Source of the DNA: an uncultured Pelagibacteraceae bacterium
Lineage (GTDB): Bacteria > Pseudomonadota > Alphaproteobacteria > Pelagibacterales > Pelagibacteraceae
Length of the DNA stretch: 61,662 bases
Assembly (NCBI GenBank): GCA_902566755.1
Contig: CACFJR010000003.1
Span: forward strand, 1-61,662
Reading direction: 5' to 3'
Shown: positions 53,995 through 61,662 of the stretch, piece after piece
Position numbering within the stretch: position 1 is the stretch's first letter
How the letters are laid out: each line of letters begins with the position of its first letter
Notes under the pieces: generated by a model
Seen by the model: only the letters and a program-made list of their open reading frames with translations
The model's database searches: none
What the model was told of the DNA's origin: nothing
Translations under genes and position numbers: made by a program

Positions 53995-54477
53995 TTAATT
54001 TAATATTAACAAACTAAAATTTAGAATTAATGCATAACAACTCCAAAGTAAATAAGGAATCATTAAATAATAACTTACTCTGTTTATATCTTTATATTTT
54101 AAAATTAAAACTATTATGAAAAAAATAATTATTAATAAATTTATAAGAGCAAAAAGAATATTGTGAAAAACAAAAAAAACTATACTCCAAGTTGTATTAA
54201 AGCATAGATGGATAAAATAAATTAAAACAAGATTTATATTTTTATAATTTTTATGCCACGCTGCCCATATTGCTATAGTCATAAACAAATATAATGTAGT
54301 CCATACAGGAGCAAAGACCCAATCTGGTGGAGTTAGAAACGATTTATTTAAACTTGAGTACCATGGTTCTTTGAAAGAAATTGTCGCTATACTACCGATA
54401 AAAGACGCTGAATATGTAACTATTGCAAATAGAAGAAAAGATATAAATTTATTTTTAAGCATAATCATACTATACAT
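53995..54477 (-). CDS. tspO: TspO/MBR family membrane protein
   Basis: About 160 residues with five membrane helices. The family motif YSSLNKSFLTPPDWVFAPVWTTLYLFMTIAIWAAW (helix 1-2 region) is rich in Trp and Pro as expected, and later CFNTTWSIVFF and PYLLWSCYALILNFSLLILN fit helices 3-5. TspO binds tetrapyrroles and in Rhodobacter tunes pigment gene expression in response to light and oxygen. Start candidates are ATG at 54477, 54468 and 54462; I use the first. It is divergent from the SDR gene with only 9 nt between start codons. Confidence 0.88.
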   Translation of the reverse strand: MYSMIMLKNKFISFLLFAIVTYSASFIGSIATISFKEPWYSSLNKSFLTPPDWVFAPVWTTLYLFMTIAIWAAWHKNYKNINLVLIYFIHLCFNTTWSIVFFVFHNILFALINLLIIIFFIIVLILKYKDINRVSYYLMIPYLLWSCYALILNFSLLILN

Positions 54478-54486
54478 CAATCTTAT

Positions 54487-55245
54487 ATGAATAATAAAAC
54501 AATTTGGATTACAGGAGCTAGCAGTGGTATAGGAAAATCCTTAGCCCTAAAATTTGCTCAAGAGGGGTGGAAAGTTGCTATTTCCGCAAGAAGAGAAAAT
54601 TTATTAGATGAAATATCTAAATCTAATGAGAATATTATTGCTTTTCCTCTAGACGTTACCGAAAATGAAAAATGTAAAAGTGTATTTTCGCAAGTAAAAG
54701 AAAAGCTTGGAGAAGTTGATATCTCTGTTTTCTGCACAGGGATTCATGACCCAAAATCTGAAAAAACATTAAATCTTGAAAAAGTAAGAAAAATTATGGA
54801 AGTAAATTTTTTTGGAACAGTAAATTCAATAAATGCAGTTTATGAGTATTATAAAAGTAAAAAAGCGGGTCAAATATCTATAGTGTCTTCTGTAGCAGGT
54901 TATAGAGGTCTTCCTGCAGCGGGAGCTTATTGTGCATCTAAATCAGCTTTATCTAGTTTTGCTGAAAGTTTATATTTTGACCTCAAGAGAAGTAACGTAA
55001 GAGTATCTCTTGTAAGTCCTGGATTTATCAAAACCCCTATGACCGATCAAAATGATTTTCCAATGCCAATGATTAAATCACCTGAGTTTGCTGCAGAGCA
55101 AATGTTTAAGGGACTTACAAAAAGTAAAGGTTTTGAAATTCATTTTCCTAAGTCTTTCACAACAATTATGAAAGTTCTTAAGGTAATTCCAAACGGTTTA
55201 TATTTTAAGATTCTTGAAAAAGGGATGAAGCGAATTAAAGATTAG
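54487..55245 (+). CDS. Short-chain dehydrogenase/reductase
   Basis: A 252-residue Rossmann SDR. Its cofactor loop is TGASSGIGKSLALKFA, and the catalytic Ser (SIVSSVAGY) and YCASKSALSSF are complete. The C-terminal KVIPNGLYFKILEKGMKRIKD resembles DltE/COG0300-type SDRs found beside cyclopropane-synthase and DUF1365 genes. The substrate is unknown, perhaps a lipid ketone or aldehyde. It converges on the DUF3833 gene with a 4-nt overlap. Confidence 0.9.
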   Translation: MNNKTIWITGASSGIGKSLALKFAQEGWKVAISARRENLLDEISKSNENIIAFPLDVTENEKCKSVFSQVKEKLGEVDISVFCTGIHDPKSEKTLNLEKVRKIMEVNFFGTVNSINAVYEYYKSKKAGQISIVSSVAGYRGLPAAGAYCASKSALSSFAESLYFDLKRSNVRVSLVSPGFIKTPMTDQNDFPMPMIKSPEFAAEQMFKGLTKSKGFEIHFPKSFTTIMKVLKVIPNGLYFKILEKGMKRIKD

Positions 55246-55784
55246 TCTCTCATAAAAAATACAGTAAGTTCTCCAACTTTAAATCCAAATTTAGTAAGCG
55301 TTGCACGATTAATTGCAACTTTTTCGTCTTGTTTGAATATCCAGTCATCAAATGAAACTTTAATATTTTTATTTTTAAAAGGCACCATTAAGTCGTATTT
55401 AAATTTAAATGCTGATCCGTATTGAACACCTGTAGCTTCTCCAACTACATCTGGAGCAGTCCCAACATAATTGTTATCATCAATTTTTTTTATTTTCCAT
55501 GTTCTCTTTTGTTTTTCACCATCAGTCCAATAAAAATCTTCATCTAAAGTGATGACATTTTCTTTAAAGGATCCAACTAAATCTGCTTTAAACTGTCTTG
55601 TAACTTTTCCATTTCGGTCTTGTAAAATTCCCCAAGCTTTGATTTTTCCCTCGAAATATTCTTCAATTAAAAGCGTTGGTTTTGTATTTTTAAAATCCTC
55701 TGGTTTCATATTATTAGAACAGCTTGTAACTAAAGCTAAAGTAATTATCAACAAAATTGAATTTACTATTTTCATTTTTATCAT
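55242..55784 (-). CDS. DUF3833 lipoprotein
   Basis: A 180-residue predicted lipoprotein. The signal ends in a lipobox VTSC with the lipidated Cys at about residue 22. The mature part has YFEGKIKAWGILQDRNGKVTRQFKADLVGS, DFYWTDGEKQKRTWKI and the ending RDEKVAINRATLTKFGFKVGELTVFF-like pattern of DUF3833, possibly a lipocalin-like barrel. The ATG overlaps the cfa stop (ATGA). In other proteobacteria DUF3833 accompanies cfa, DUF1365 and the amine oxidase gene, so it probably acts in the same envelope-lipid process. Confidence 0.85.
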   Translation of the reverse strand: MIKMKIVNSILLIITLALVTSCSNNMKPEDFKNTKPTLLIEEYFEGKIKAWGILQDRNGKVTRQFKADLVGSFKENVITLDEDFYWTDGEKQKRTWKIKKIDDNNYVGTAPDVVGEATGVQYGSAFKFKYDLMVPFKNKNIKVSFDDWIFKQDEKVAINRATLTKFGFKVGELTVFFMRD

Positions 55785-56956
55785 GCTTTATTTATTAAAG
55801 AAAACTGGATTAAGTCAATATTCTTAGATTTAAATCCTGCTTCGCAATAAGATAAATAGAAATTCCACATCCTTTTAAATGTATTATCAAAACCTTGTTC
55901 AGAAATTTCTCCCCATCTTTCTGAAAATTTATCTCTCCAAATTTTCAGCGTATTGCTATAGTGTAAACCATAAGAATTGCATTGATCAAAATTTAATCCA
56001 GTTTTTTCTACATAATCTAATATTGACTTTTTAGATGGTAGAAATCCTCCGGGAAAAATATATTTTTGAATAAAATCTTCTTTCCTTTTGTATCTATTAT
56101 ACAAATTATCGTCTATTGTGATTGCTTGAATTGCGGCTTTGCCGCCAGGTACCAAGTTTTTCTTAATTGTTTGAAAGTAATTTTTTAGATAATCTTTACC
56201 TACGGCTTCTATCATCTCTATTGAGGCTATAGAATTATATTTTTGTTTTACATCTCTATAATCTTTCATTTGAATATTAATTTTTTCATTAAGGCCAGCG
56301 TCATGAATACGTTTTTTGGCAAATTCATATTGTTTTTTTGATATCGTAATACAATCAAGATTAACATCGTGGTTTTTTCCGATATATTCTGCAAATCCTC
56401 CCCAGCCACATCCAATTTCTAGTAGCTTATCACCTGACTTTGGCTTAAGTAGATTTGAAAGTTTTTTATATTTATTTATTTGTGCCTCGTATAAATTTGA
56501 TTTTTCATTTTCAAAAATTGCACTTGAATAAGTTAGTGTATCATCAAGCCATAAAGAGAAGAATTCATTTCCAAGATCATAGTGTTTTGAAATATGTTCT
56601 TTACTTTTTGTTTTAGTGTTTCGATTAACAAATTTTTTAAAATAATTTAAATATGTTAAATCTAATATTCCAGAGAATTTATGAACTAGTTTTATATTCT
56701 TAGCGCTTAATTCAATTAACTTAGATAAATCATCTGTTTCAAAATCCCCTCTCATATAAGATTCTGCTAAACCAACACTACCTTTTGCAATTATATTTTT
56801 TGAAAAATCTGGGTTATTGATTTTAATGCTTACCTCTAAATTACTATCGTTTCCAAACTGCAATTTTTTGTTTTGGAAAGTTGTAAGATTTAGCCTGCCA
56901 TACTTTATTAACTTTAAACCAGAAAAGACGATTTTATCTGAAATTTTATTTATCAT
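55781..56956 (-). CDS. cfa: Cyclopropane-fatty-acyl-phospholipid synthase family methyltransferase
   Basis: A 391-residue SAM enzyme that modifies double bonds of membrane phospholipid acyl chains. SAM motif I is LLEIGCGWGGFAEYIG; HYDLGNEFFSLWLDDTLTYSSAIF and the SIEMIEAVGKDYL block with MIEAVG are conserved, as are the pocket segments IQAITIDDNLY and KYIFPGGFLPS. It could make cyclopropane rings or, as in Rhodobacter furan-fatty-acid synthesis, methyl branches. It overlaps DUF1365 by one base (TAATG). Confidence 0.9.
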   Translation of the reverse strand: MINKISDKIVFSGLKLIKYGRLNLTTFQNKKLQFGNDSNLEVSIKINNPDFSKNIIAKGSVGLAESYMRGDFETDDLSKLIELSAKNIKLVHKFSGILDLTYLNYFKKFVNRNTKTKSKEHISKHYDLGNEFFSLWLDDTLTYSSAIFENEKSNLYEAQINKYKKLSNLLKPKSGDKLLEIGCGWGGFAEYIGKNHDVNLDCITISKKQYEFAKKRIHDAGLNEKINIQMKDYRDVKQKYNSIASIEMIEAVGKDYLKNYFQTIKKNLVPGGKAAIQAITIDDNLYNRYKRKEDFIQKYIFPGGFLPSKKSILDYVEKTGLNFDQCNSYGLHYSNTLKIWRDKFSERWGEISEQGFDNTFKRMWNFYLSYCEAGFKSKNIDLIQFSLINKA

Positions 56957-57723
56957 TAGTTTTCAAAGGTCGTATTATTTTTTATTTTAATATTTTTTTT
57001 GATCAACTTAACGCCTTTGATCCACAATTTTAATGCTTCAAAATGTATAGCTGATATGACTTTAAAACTCATTAAAGGGTGTTTTAGATAGCAAAACAAT
57101 AAGTTTTTTAAGGTTAAATCATGCCTGTTTCCATCCTGGGATGCAAACAGAAGCTTACCCTCCTTATCTCTTTGATCAATAATGACAGATAATTTTTCGT
57201 TGGGTAATAATACTTTAAAGAAATATTTTGATTGAAGATCCATAAAGGGAGATACGAAAAACTTCTTTTTGCAATCATTCTTAATTTGTGAGTTTGGATG
57301 TTTAATTTCGAATATATATGTGTGTTGTTCTCCAAATGTATTTTTTACTTCATAAAAAATTGAAATTGGTTCACCAATTTTATTATAAATGAAAAAAATA
57401 CTCAGAGGATTGAAAACATATCCAAAAATTCTAGGGTAACAAAGAATTTTAATCTTAATTTCTTCTGAAGTTATTCCTTTTTCTTTTAATTTTTTTCTTA
57501 CCCAAATTCCAAGATCAGAACCATCCCTCTCGCCATGGTCCTTATCAAAAAAACTTAGAACGTTGAATTTATTGTAAGAAAAAAATGGAATTTTTTTATT
57601 TATAAGTCTTATTTCGCTAAGATCAATTAGTAGAGAAAATACACTGTATTTAAAAAAATGTTCTTTTGGTTTGAATCTTTTATGAATGACTTCGCCCGTA
57701 TATATAAATGAATTCTCAATCAT
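56956..57723 (-). CDS. DUF1365 protein
   Basis: A 255-residue DUF1365 protein. It starts FIYTGEVIHKRFKPKEHFFKYSVF and has FSYNKFNVLSFFDKDHGERDGSDL, RIFGYVFNPLSIFF and VKNTFGEQHTYIF, all typical. There are no clear membrane helices apart from a short C-terminal hydrophobic part. The function is unproven; DUF1365 is nearly always between an amine oxidase and a cyclopropane-synthase gene, so a step in acyl-chain modification is likely. It overlaps the upstream gene by 8 nt. Confidence 0.9.
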   Translation of the reverse strand: MIENSFIYTGEVIHKRFKPKEHFFKYSVFSLLIDLSEIRLINKKIPFFSYNKFNVLSFFDKDHGERDGSDLGIWVRKKLKEKGITSEEIKIKILCYPRIFGYVFNPLSIFFIYNKIGEPISIFYEVKNTFGEQHTYIFEIKHPNSQIKNDCKKKFFVSPFMDLQSKYFFKVLLPNEKLSVIIDQRDKEGKLLFASQDGNRHDLTLKNLLFCYLKHPLMSFKVISAIHFEALKLWIKGVKLIKKNIKIKNNTTFEN

Positions 57724-58957
57724 TAATGAATTTAAGCATATTTAATGTTGATTTAATACCGTCTTCATGAAAACCATAGCCATGATAACTTCCACAGAAC
57801 AATATATTTTGTTTGTTTTGCAATAAATCTAATTTTTTTTGATTTTTTAAAGTGTCATGATCATAATATGGATGACTAAATTGAATTTTATCAATCACGA
57901 GTTTTTCATCAATATTGAAATGAGGATTTAAAGTTAAAAAGATATTTTTTTCTATGTCTAAATTCTGTAATAAATTTAACCAGTAGGTAACTGAACTATC
58001 ATTATTTTCTGATACAAAAGTATTCCACGCACTCCAATTTATTTTTTTTTGGGGCATTGCATTTTCATCAGTGTGAATTACAGCTAAGTTTTTCTTATAC
58101 TTAAAATTACTTAATATATCTTTTTCATCATTAGAAGGTTCATCGATTATAGATAAAGCTTGGTCTGCGTGGGTTGCAATTACGACTTTATCATACTCAA
58201 AATATTCACTTTCCCCTCCATAAAAAACGCGTGCAGCATTATCTGATCTTGTAACTTTATTAATTTTATAATTTTTAAAATGCTCCCCACTAATTTTTTT
58301 TATCACTTTGTTAACATATTCAATGCTTCTATTTTTCACAGTGTACCATTGAGGTCTATCTTTAAACTTAAACAAGCCATGATTTTGAAAAAATTTTAAA
58401 AAAAACCTAATAGGCATATTTTTTGCATTATCAGGTGGCATTGACCATATGGCTGACACCATAGGTAAAATATGATAATTGATAAAAAAATCTGACATTT
58501 TTTCTTTTTGAAGAAATGTTCCAAGATTTAAATTTTCATCTATAACATCTAGTTTAGAACTCTTATTATAAAACTTTATGATCTCATAAAACATTTTTAT
58601 AAAACTAATATTTAATAAATTTTTTTTATAAGAAAATATCCCTCGGACTCCTTTCCCGCTATATTCTAAATTTTTCTCTTTTACTAAAAATGATAAACTC
58701 ATATTGCTTTTTTCTATCTCTACCCCGATTTCATCGAAAAAGTTAATTAAGTTTGGATAAGTTTGTTTGTTAAAAACAATAAATCCAATGTCTGCACGGA
58801 TTTTTTTTTTACTTTGATTGTCTGTTAAAATATCTAAAGTGTGTGAGTGACCACCAAAACGATCTTCTTTTTCGAAAAGATCAACTTTGTGTTTTTTTGA
58901 TAGAAAATATGCTGCACTTAATCCTGAAATTCCTGATCCAATTACAGCAATTTTCAT
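57716..58957 (-). CDS. FAD/NAD(P)-binding amine-oxidase-like flavoprotein
   Basis: A 413-residue flavoprotein. The FAD loop IGSGISGLSAAYFLSKKHKVDLFEKEDRFGGHSHT is at the N-terminus, and the C-terminal FCGSYHGYGFHEDGIKSTLNML is the COG2907 signature. These enzymes pair with DUF1365 and cfa; in Rhodobacter a relative is thought to desaturate methylated acyl chains. ATG at 58957 is used; a TTG one codon earlier is unlikely. It starts only 6 nt after the gcvP stop, so it may be read from the gcv transcript. Confidence 0.9.
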   Translation of the reverse strand: MKIAVIGSGISGLSAAYFLSKKHKVDLFEKEDRFGGHSHTLDILTDNQSKKKIRADIGFIVFNKQTYPNLINFFDEIGVEIEKSNMSLSFLVKEKNLEYSGKGVRGIFSYKKNLLNISFIKMFYEIIKFYNKSSKLDVIDENLNLGTFLQKEKMSDFFINYHILPMVSAIWSMPPDNAKNMPIRFFLKFFQNHGLFKFKDRPQWYTVKNRSIEYVNKVIKKISGEHFKNYKINKVTRSDNAARVFYGGESEYFEYDKVVIATHADQALSIIDEPSNDEKDILSNFKYKKNLAVIHTDENAMPQKKINWSAWNTFVSENNDSSVTYWLNLLQNLDIEKNIFLTLNPHFNIDEKLVIDKIQFSHPYYDHDTLKNQKKLDLLQNKQNILFCGSYHGYGFHEDGIKSTLNMLKFIND

Positions 58958-58963
58958 CAAATT

Positions 58964-61662
58964 TTAAGCTGCGTCTTCTTTGAATTCATCAATACTTGGG
59001 CATGTACAAAAAATATTCTTATCTCCATATACATTATCAACTCTGGCAACTGGAGGCCAAAATTTATTAGTTTTTAAATGTTTAGATGGATAAGCTGCTT
59101 CTTCTCTTGAATACTTATGTTTCCATTCATCAGAAGATAGTTCAAGATCAGTATGTGGTGCATTTTTAATTGGGTTATCTACTTTATCAAATTCTCCAGA
59201 CTTGATCTTTTCTATTTCCTCTTTAATCTTAATTAAGGTTTCACAAAATTTATCTATTTCCGTTAAGCTTTCACTTTCAGTTGGCTCTATCATCATTGTA
59301 CCAGCTACAGGCCAAGACATTGTCGGCGCGTGAAATCCAAAATCAATCATTCTTTTTGCAATATCTTCTTCTGTTATACCTGTTTCAGCTTTGATAGGTC
59401 TTATGTCGATAATACATTCGTGAGCAATATTTCCATTTTTACCCGTATACAAAATTGGGAAATGATTTTTAAGTTTGTAAGCTAAGTAATTTGCATTAAG
59501 GATTGCATTTTGAGTAGCCAATTTAAGACCTTCTGAGCCCATCATTTTAATGTACATCCAAGAAATAGATAAAATACTAGAGCTTCCCCAAGGAGCTGCT
59601 GAGACAGATCCAATTCCTGAAACTGGACCACAATCCTTTACAATTGGGTGACTTGGTAAAAAAACTTCTAAATGTTTTTTACATGCGATTGGTCCCATAC
59701 CTGGGCCTCCTCCTCCATGAGGTATACAAAAAGTTTTATGTAAATTTATGTGACAGACATCTGGTCCAAAATTACCGGGTTTAGCTATACCAACCAATGC
59801 ATTTAAATTTGCACCATCCATATAAACTTGGCCACCGTTATCATGAATAATTTTACAGATATCAGAAATTTTTTCTTCAAAGACACCATGAGTAGATGGA
59901 TAAGTTACCATTAATGCTCCAAGATTTTCTGAATTAAGCTCCGCTTTCTTTTTTAGATCTTCGATGTCAACATTACCCTCTTTATCGCAATTAACGACAA
60001 CAACTTTCATTCCTACCATTTGTGCACTAGCGGGATTTGTTCCATGAGCTGAACTTGGAATAAGACATACATTTCTATTACTTTCTCCTCTATCGATATG
60101 ATATTTTCTTATAACCATTAAGCCAGCGTATTCACCTTGGGCTCCAGCATTAGGTTGTAATGAAACACCAGAGAAACCTGTAATTGATCTCAACCAATTT
60201 TTTAAATCTGTGAATAATTTTCTATATCCTTCCATTTGTTCTACAGGAGCAAAAGGATGTGGCTCTGCAAATTCTCTCCAACTAATTGGTATCATTTCTG
60301 CTACAGCATTAAGTTTCATTGTACAAGATCCAAGTGCAATCATTGATCTATTAAGAGCAATATCTTTATCCTCTAATCTTTTTAAATATCTAAGCATTTC
60401 AGTTTCTGAGTGATAAGTATTAAACACAGGATGCTCTAAATATTTCGATGTTCTTAGAAGATTTTTTGGTAGATTTGGTAAACTTCTCGTAGGGTTGTCC
60501 TTAATTGACTCAGTAGAATTAAATATTTTCAATAGCTGATTTGCTCTATATACATTTTTTCTCTCATCAAAAGAGACTGCAATCATTTCTGAGTTTACTT
60601 TTCTTACATTTATCTTTTGATCAAGCGCATTTTTGAAAATTTGCTCAGTCTTTTCATTTGTATAAACTGTGACAGTATCAAAGAATGAATCTGAATATAA
60701 TTTGTATCCAGATTGTTTTATTTTATCTGCAAAGTTCTTTGTAAGTTGAGAAACTCTTTCCGAAATATTTTTAATTCCTTTAGGACCGTGATATACTGCA
60801 TAGGCTGCTGAAACTATTGCCAATAAAGCTTGGGCTGTACAAATGTTACTTGTCGCCTTATCTCTTCGTATATGTTGCTCTCTTGTTTGAAGCGAAAGTC
60901 TATAAGCTTTATTTCCGTGTCTATCAACTGAAACTCCAATGATTCTTCCTGGCATTGATCTTTTAAATTCATCTTTTGTTGCAAAAAAAGCTGCATGTGG
61001 TCCACCGTAACCCATGGGAATTCCAAATCTTTGTGAGCTCCCTACTGCTATATCGGCACCTAATTCTGCAGGAGTTTTTAATAAAGCTAAAGCTAATAAG
61101 TCACAAACAAGTATCGCTTTACCATTTTTTTTATGAATTTTACTAATATATTCACTTGGATCCTTAATATCACCCAAAGTTCCTGGATACTGAATAATAC
61201 CACAAACTAAATCAGATGTTTCATCGATTACTTTATCCTCGCTTCCAACAACAACTTTTAAACCTAACGGTTCAGCTCTAGTCTTTACGACTTCAATTGT
61301 TTGTGGATGACAATTTTCTGAAATAAAAACTGTTTTTGAATCTTTTTTATCAAGTCTGTAACTTAAACCCATAGCTTCCGCTGCAGCTGTTCCTTCATCA
61401 AGTAGTGATGCATTAGCAATATCCATACCTGTAAAATCAACAATCATTTGTTGAAAATTAAGTAACATTTCTAATCTTCCTTGAGCGACTTCTGGTTGGT
61501 AAGGTGTATAAGAAGTGTACCATCCCGGATTTTCTAGAATATTTCTGATAATAACGTTTGGAGTATAGGTACCGTAATAACCCATTCCTATAAAATTAGA
61601 AAATATAGTATTTTTTTTTGATAAATTTTTTAACTTTCTTAACGCTTCATATTCAGAATTTG
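58964..61662 (-). CDS. gcvP: Glycine dehydrogenase (P-protein), N-terminus cut by window edge
   Basis: About 898 residues are visible. The frame stays open past the first internal ATG at 61585 to the window end, and the residues there (SEYEALRKLKNLSKKNT) still match GcvP, so the true start lies outside. GcvP decarboxylates glycine with pyridoxal phosphate in the glycine cleavage system, the aminomethyl group going to the H-protein. The PLP lysine lies in HINLHKTFCIPHGGGGPGMGP. Both halves of the fused enzyme (subunits 1 and 2) are present. SAR11 uses glycine heavily; riboswitches known upstream of its gcv genes would lie outside this window. Confidence 0.97.
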   Translation of the reverse strand, partial: NSEYEALRKLKNLSKKNTIFSNFIGMGYYGTYTPNVIIRNILENPGWYTSYTPYQPEVAQGRLEMLLNFQQMIVDFTGMDIANASLLDEGTAAAEAMGLSYRLDKKDSKTVFISENCHPQTIEVVKTRAEPLGLKVVVGSEDKVIDETSDLVCGIIQYPGTLGDIKDPSEYISKIHKKNGKAILVCDLLALALLKTPAELGADIAVGSSQRFGIPMGYGGPHAAFFATKDEFKRSMPGRIIGVSVDRHGNKAYRLSLQTREQHIRRDKATSNICTAQALLAIVSAAYAVYHGPKGIKNISERVSQLTKNFADKIKQSGYKLYSDSFFDTVTVYTNEKTEQIFKNALDQKINVRKVNSEMIAVSFDERKNVYRANQLLKIFNSTESIKDNPTRSLPNLPKNLLRTSKYLEHPVFNTYHSETEMLRYLKRLEDKDIALNRSMIALGSCTMKLNAVAEMIPISWREFAEPHPFAPVEQMEGYRKLFTDLKNWLRSITGFSGVSLQPNAGAQGEYAGLMVIRKYHIDRGESNRNVCLIPSSAHGTNPASAQMVGMKVVVVNCDKEGNVDIEDLKKKAELNSENLGALMVTYPSTHGVFEEKISDICKIIHDNGGQVYMDGANLNALVGIAKPGNFGPDVCHINLHKTFCIPHGGGGPGMGPIACKKHLEVFLPSHPIVKDCGPVSGIGSVSAAPWGSSSILSISWMYIKMMGSEGLKLATQNAILNANYLAYKLKNHFPILYTGKNGNIAHECIIDIRPIKAETGITEEDIAKRMIDFGFHAPTMSWPVAGTMMIEPTESESLTEIDKFCETLIKIKEEIEKIKSGEFDKVDNPIKNAPHTDLELSSDEWKHKYSREEAAYPSKHLKTNKFWPPVARVDNVYGDKNIFCTCPSIDEFKEDAA

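Overview
The window looks like a chromosomal segment from a SAR11-clade alphaproteobacterium (Pelagibacterales, close to Candidatus Pelagibacter). The reasons are the very low G+C content (about 30% by eye), AT-driven codon choice rich in Lys, Asn and Ile, extreme gene packing (the longest gap between genes is about 134 nt), alphaproteobacterial gene orders (iscR-sufB, lptF-lptG-lptD-surA-pdxA-rsmA, rpsF-rpsR-rplI-dnaB, cvpA-purF, aroQ-accB-accC), and an NDUFA12-type complex I subunit. I see about 63 protein genes. I see no rRNA, tRNA, insertion sequence, prophage or CRISPR, and no gene-free stretch over 300 bases.

Layout. 1-4.3 kb: the start of a SUF iron-sulfur operon (sufB, cut by the window edge) behind an IscR-type regulator with a palindromic operator/promoter, then a small hydrolase, anmK and tyrS. 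4.3-11.8 kb: an AsmA/YhdP-like envelope protein, prfB with its intact programmed +1 frameshift, penicillin-binding protein 1A, and a divergent RNase E/G that lacks the usual Zn-link. 11.8-16.7 kb: thiS-thiG, aroQ-accB-accC, a DUF2155 protein, an NDUFA12 subunit, and an orphan protein resembling only the C-terminal part of B12-dependent ribonucleotide reductase. 16.7-23.7 kb: aspS-hdaA-DUF2066-like, purM-purN, ndk-pepA. 23.7-33.5 kb: LPS export and outer-membrane biogenesis (lptF, lptG, lptD, surA), pdxA, rsmA, and on the other strand fabD-fabG-acpP-gmk. 33.6-45.6 kb: ribosomal proteins and dnaB, an RND/MMPL exporter, cvpA-purF, an HD-domain protein, glutathione synthesis (gshA, gshB), and DMT and MFS transporters.

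45.6-61.7 kb is the most accessory-like part. It holds a charged coiled-coil protein, a glycine amidinotransferase paired with a DMT transporter, a NifU-like scaffold with an HPP membrane protein, NAD formate dehydrogenase, a tiny membrane protein, SelO, a methyltransferase, a FOXRED1-like flavoprotein, TspO, and a compact lipid-modification group (SDR, DUF3833 lipoprotein, cyclopropane-type synthase, DUF1365, FAD amine oxidase). gcvP lies immediately upstream of that group and is cut by the window end.

The genes work together mainly in core housekeeping (translation, purines, fatty acids, envelope). The later part links one-carbon and glycine metabolism (gcvP, formate dehydrogenase, glycine amidinotransferase) with redox and membrane protection (glutathione, TspO, lipid modification). 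The most striking whole-window property is architectural. All ten convergent gene pairs overlap or end within 3 nt of each other, and several divergent pairs have start codons only 8-12 nt apart, so terminators and promoters must largely sit inside coding sequence.
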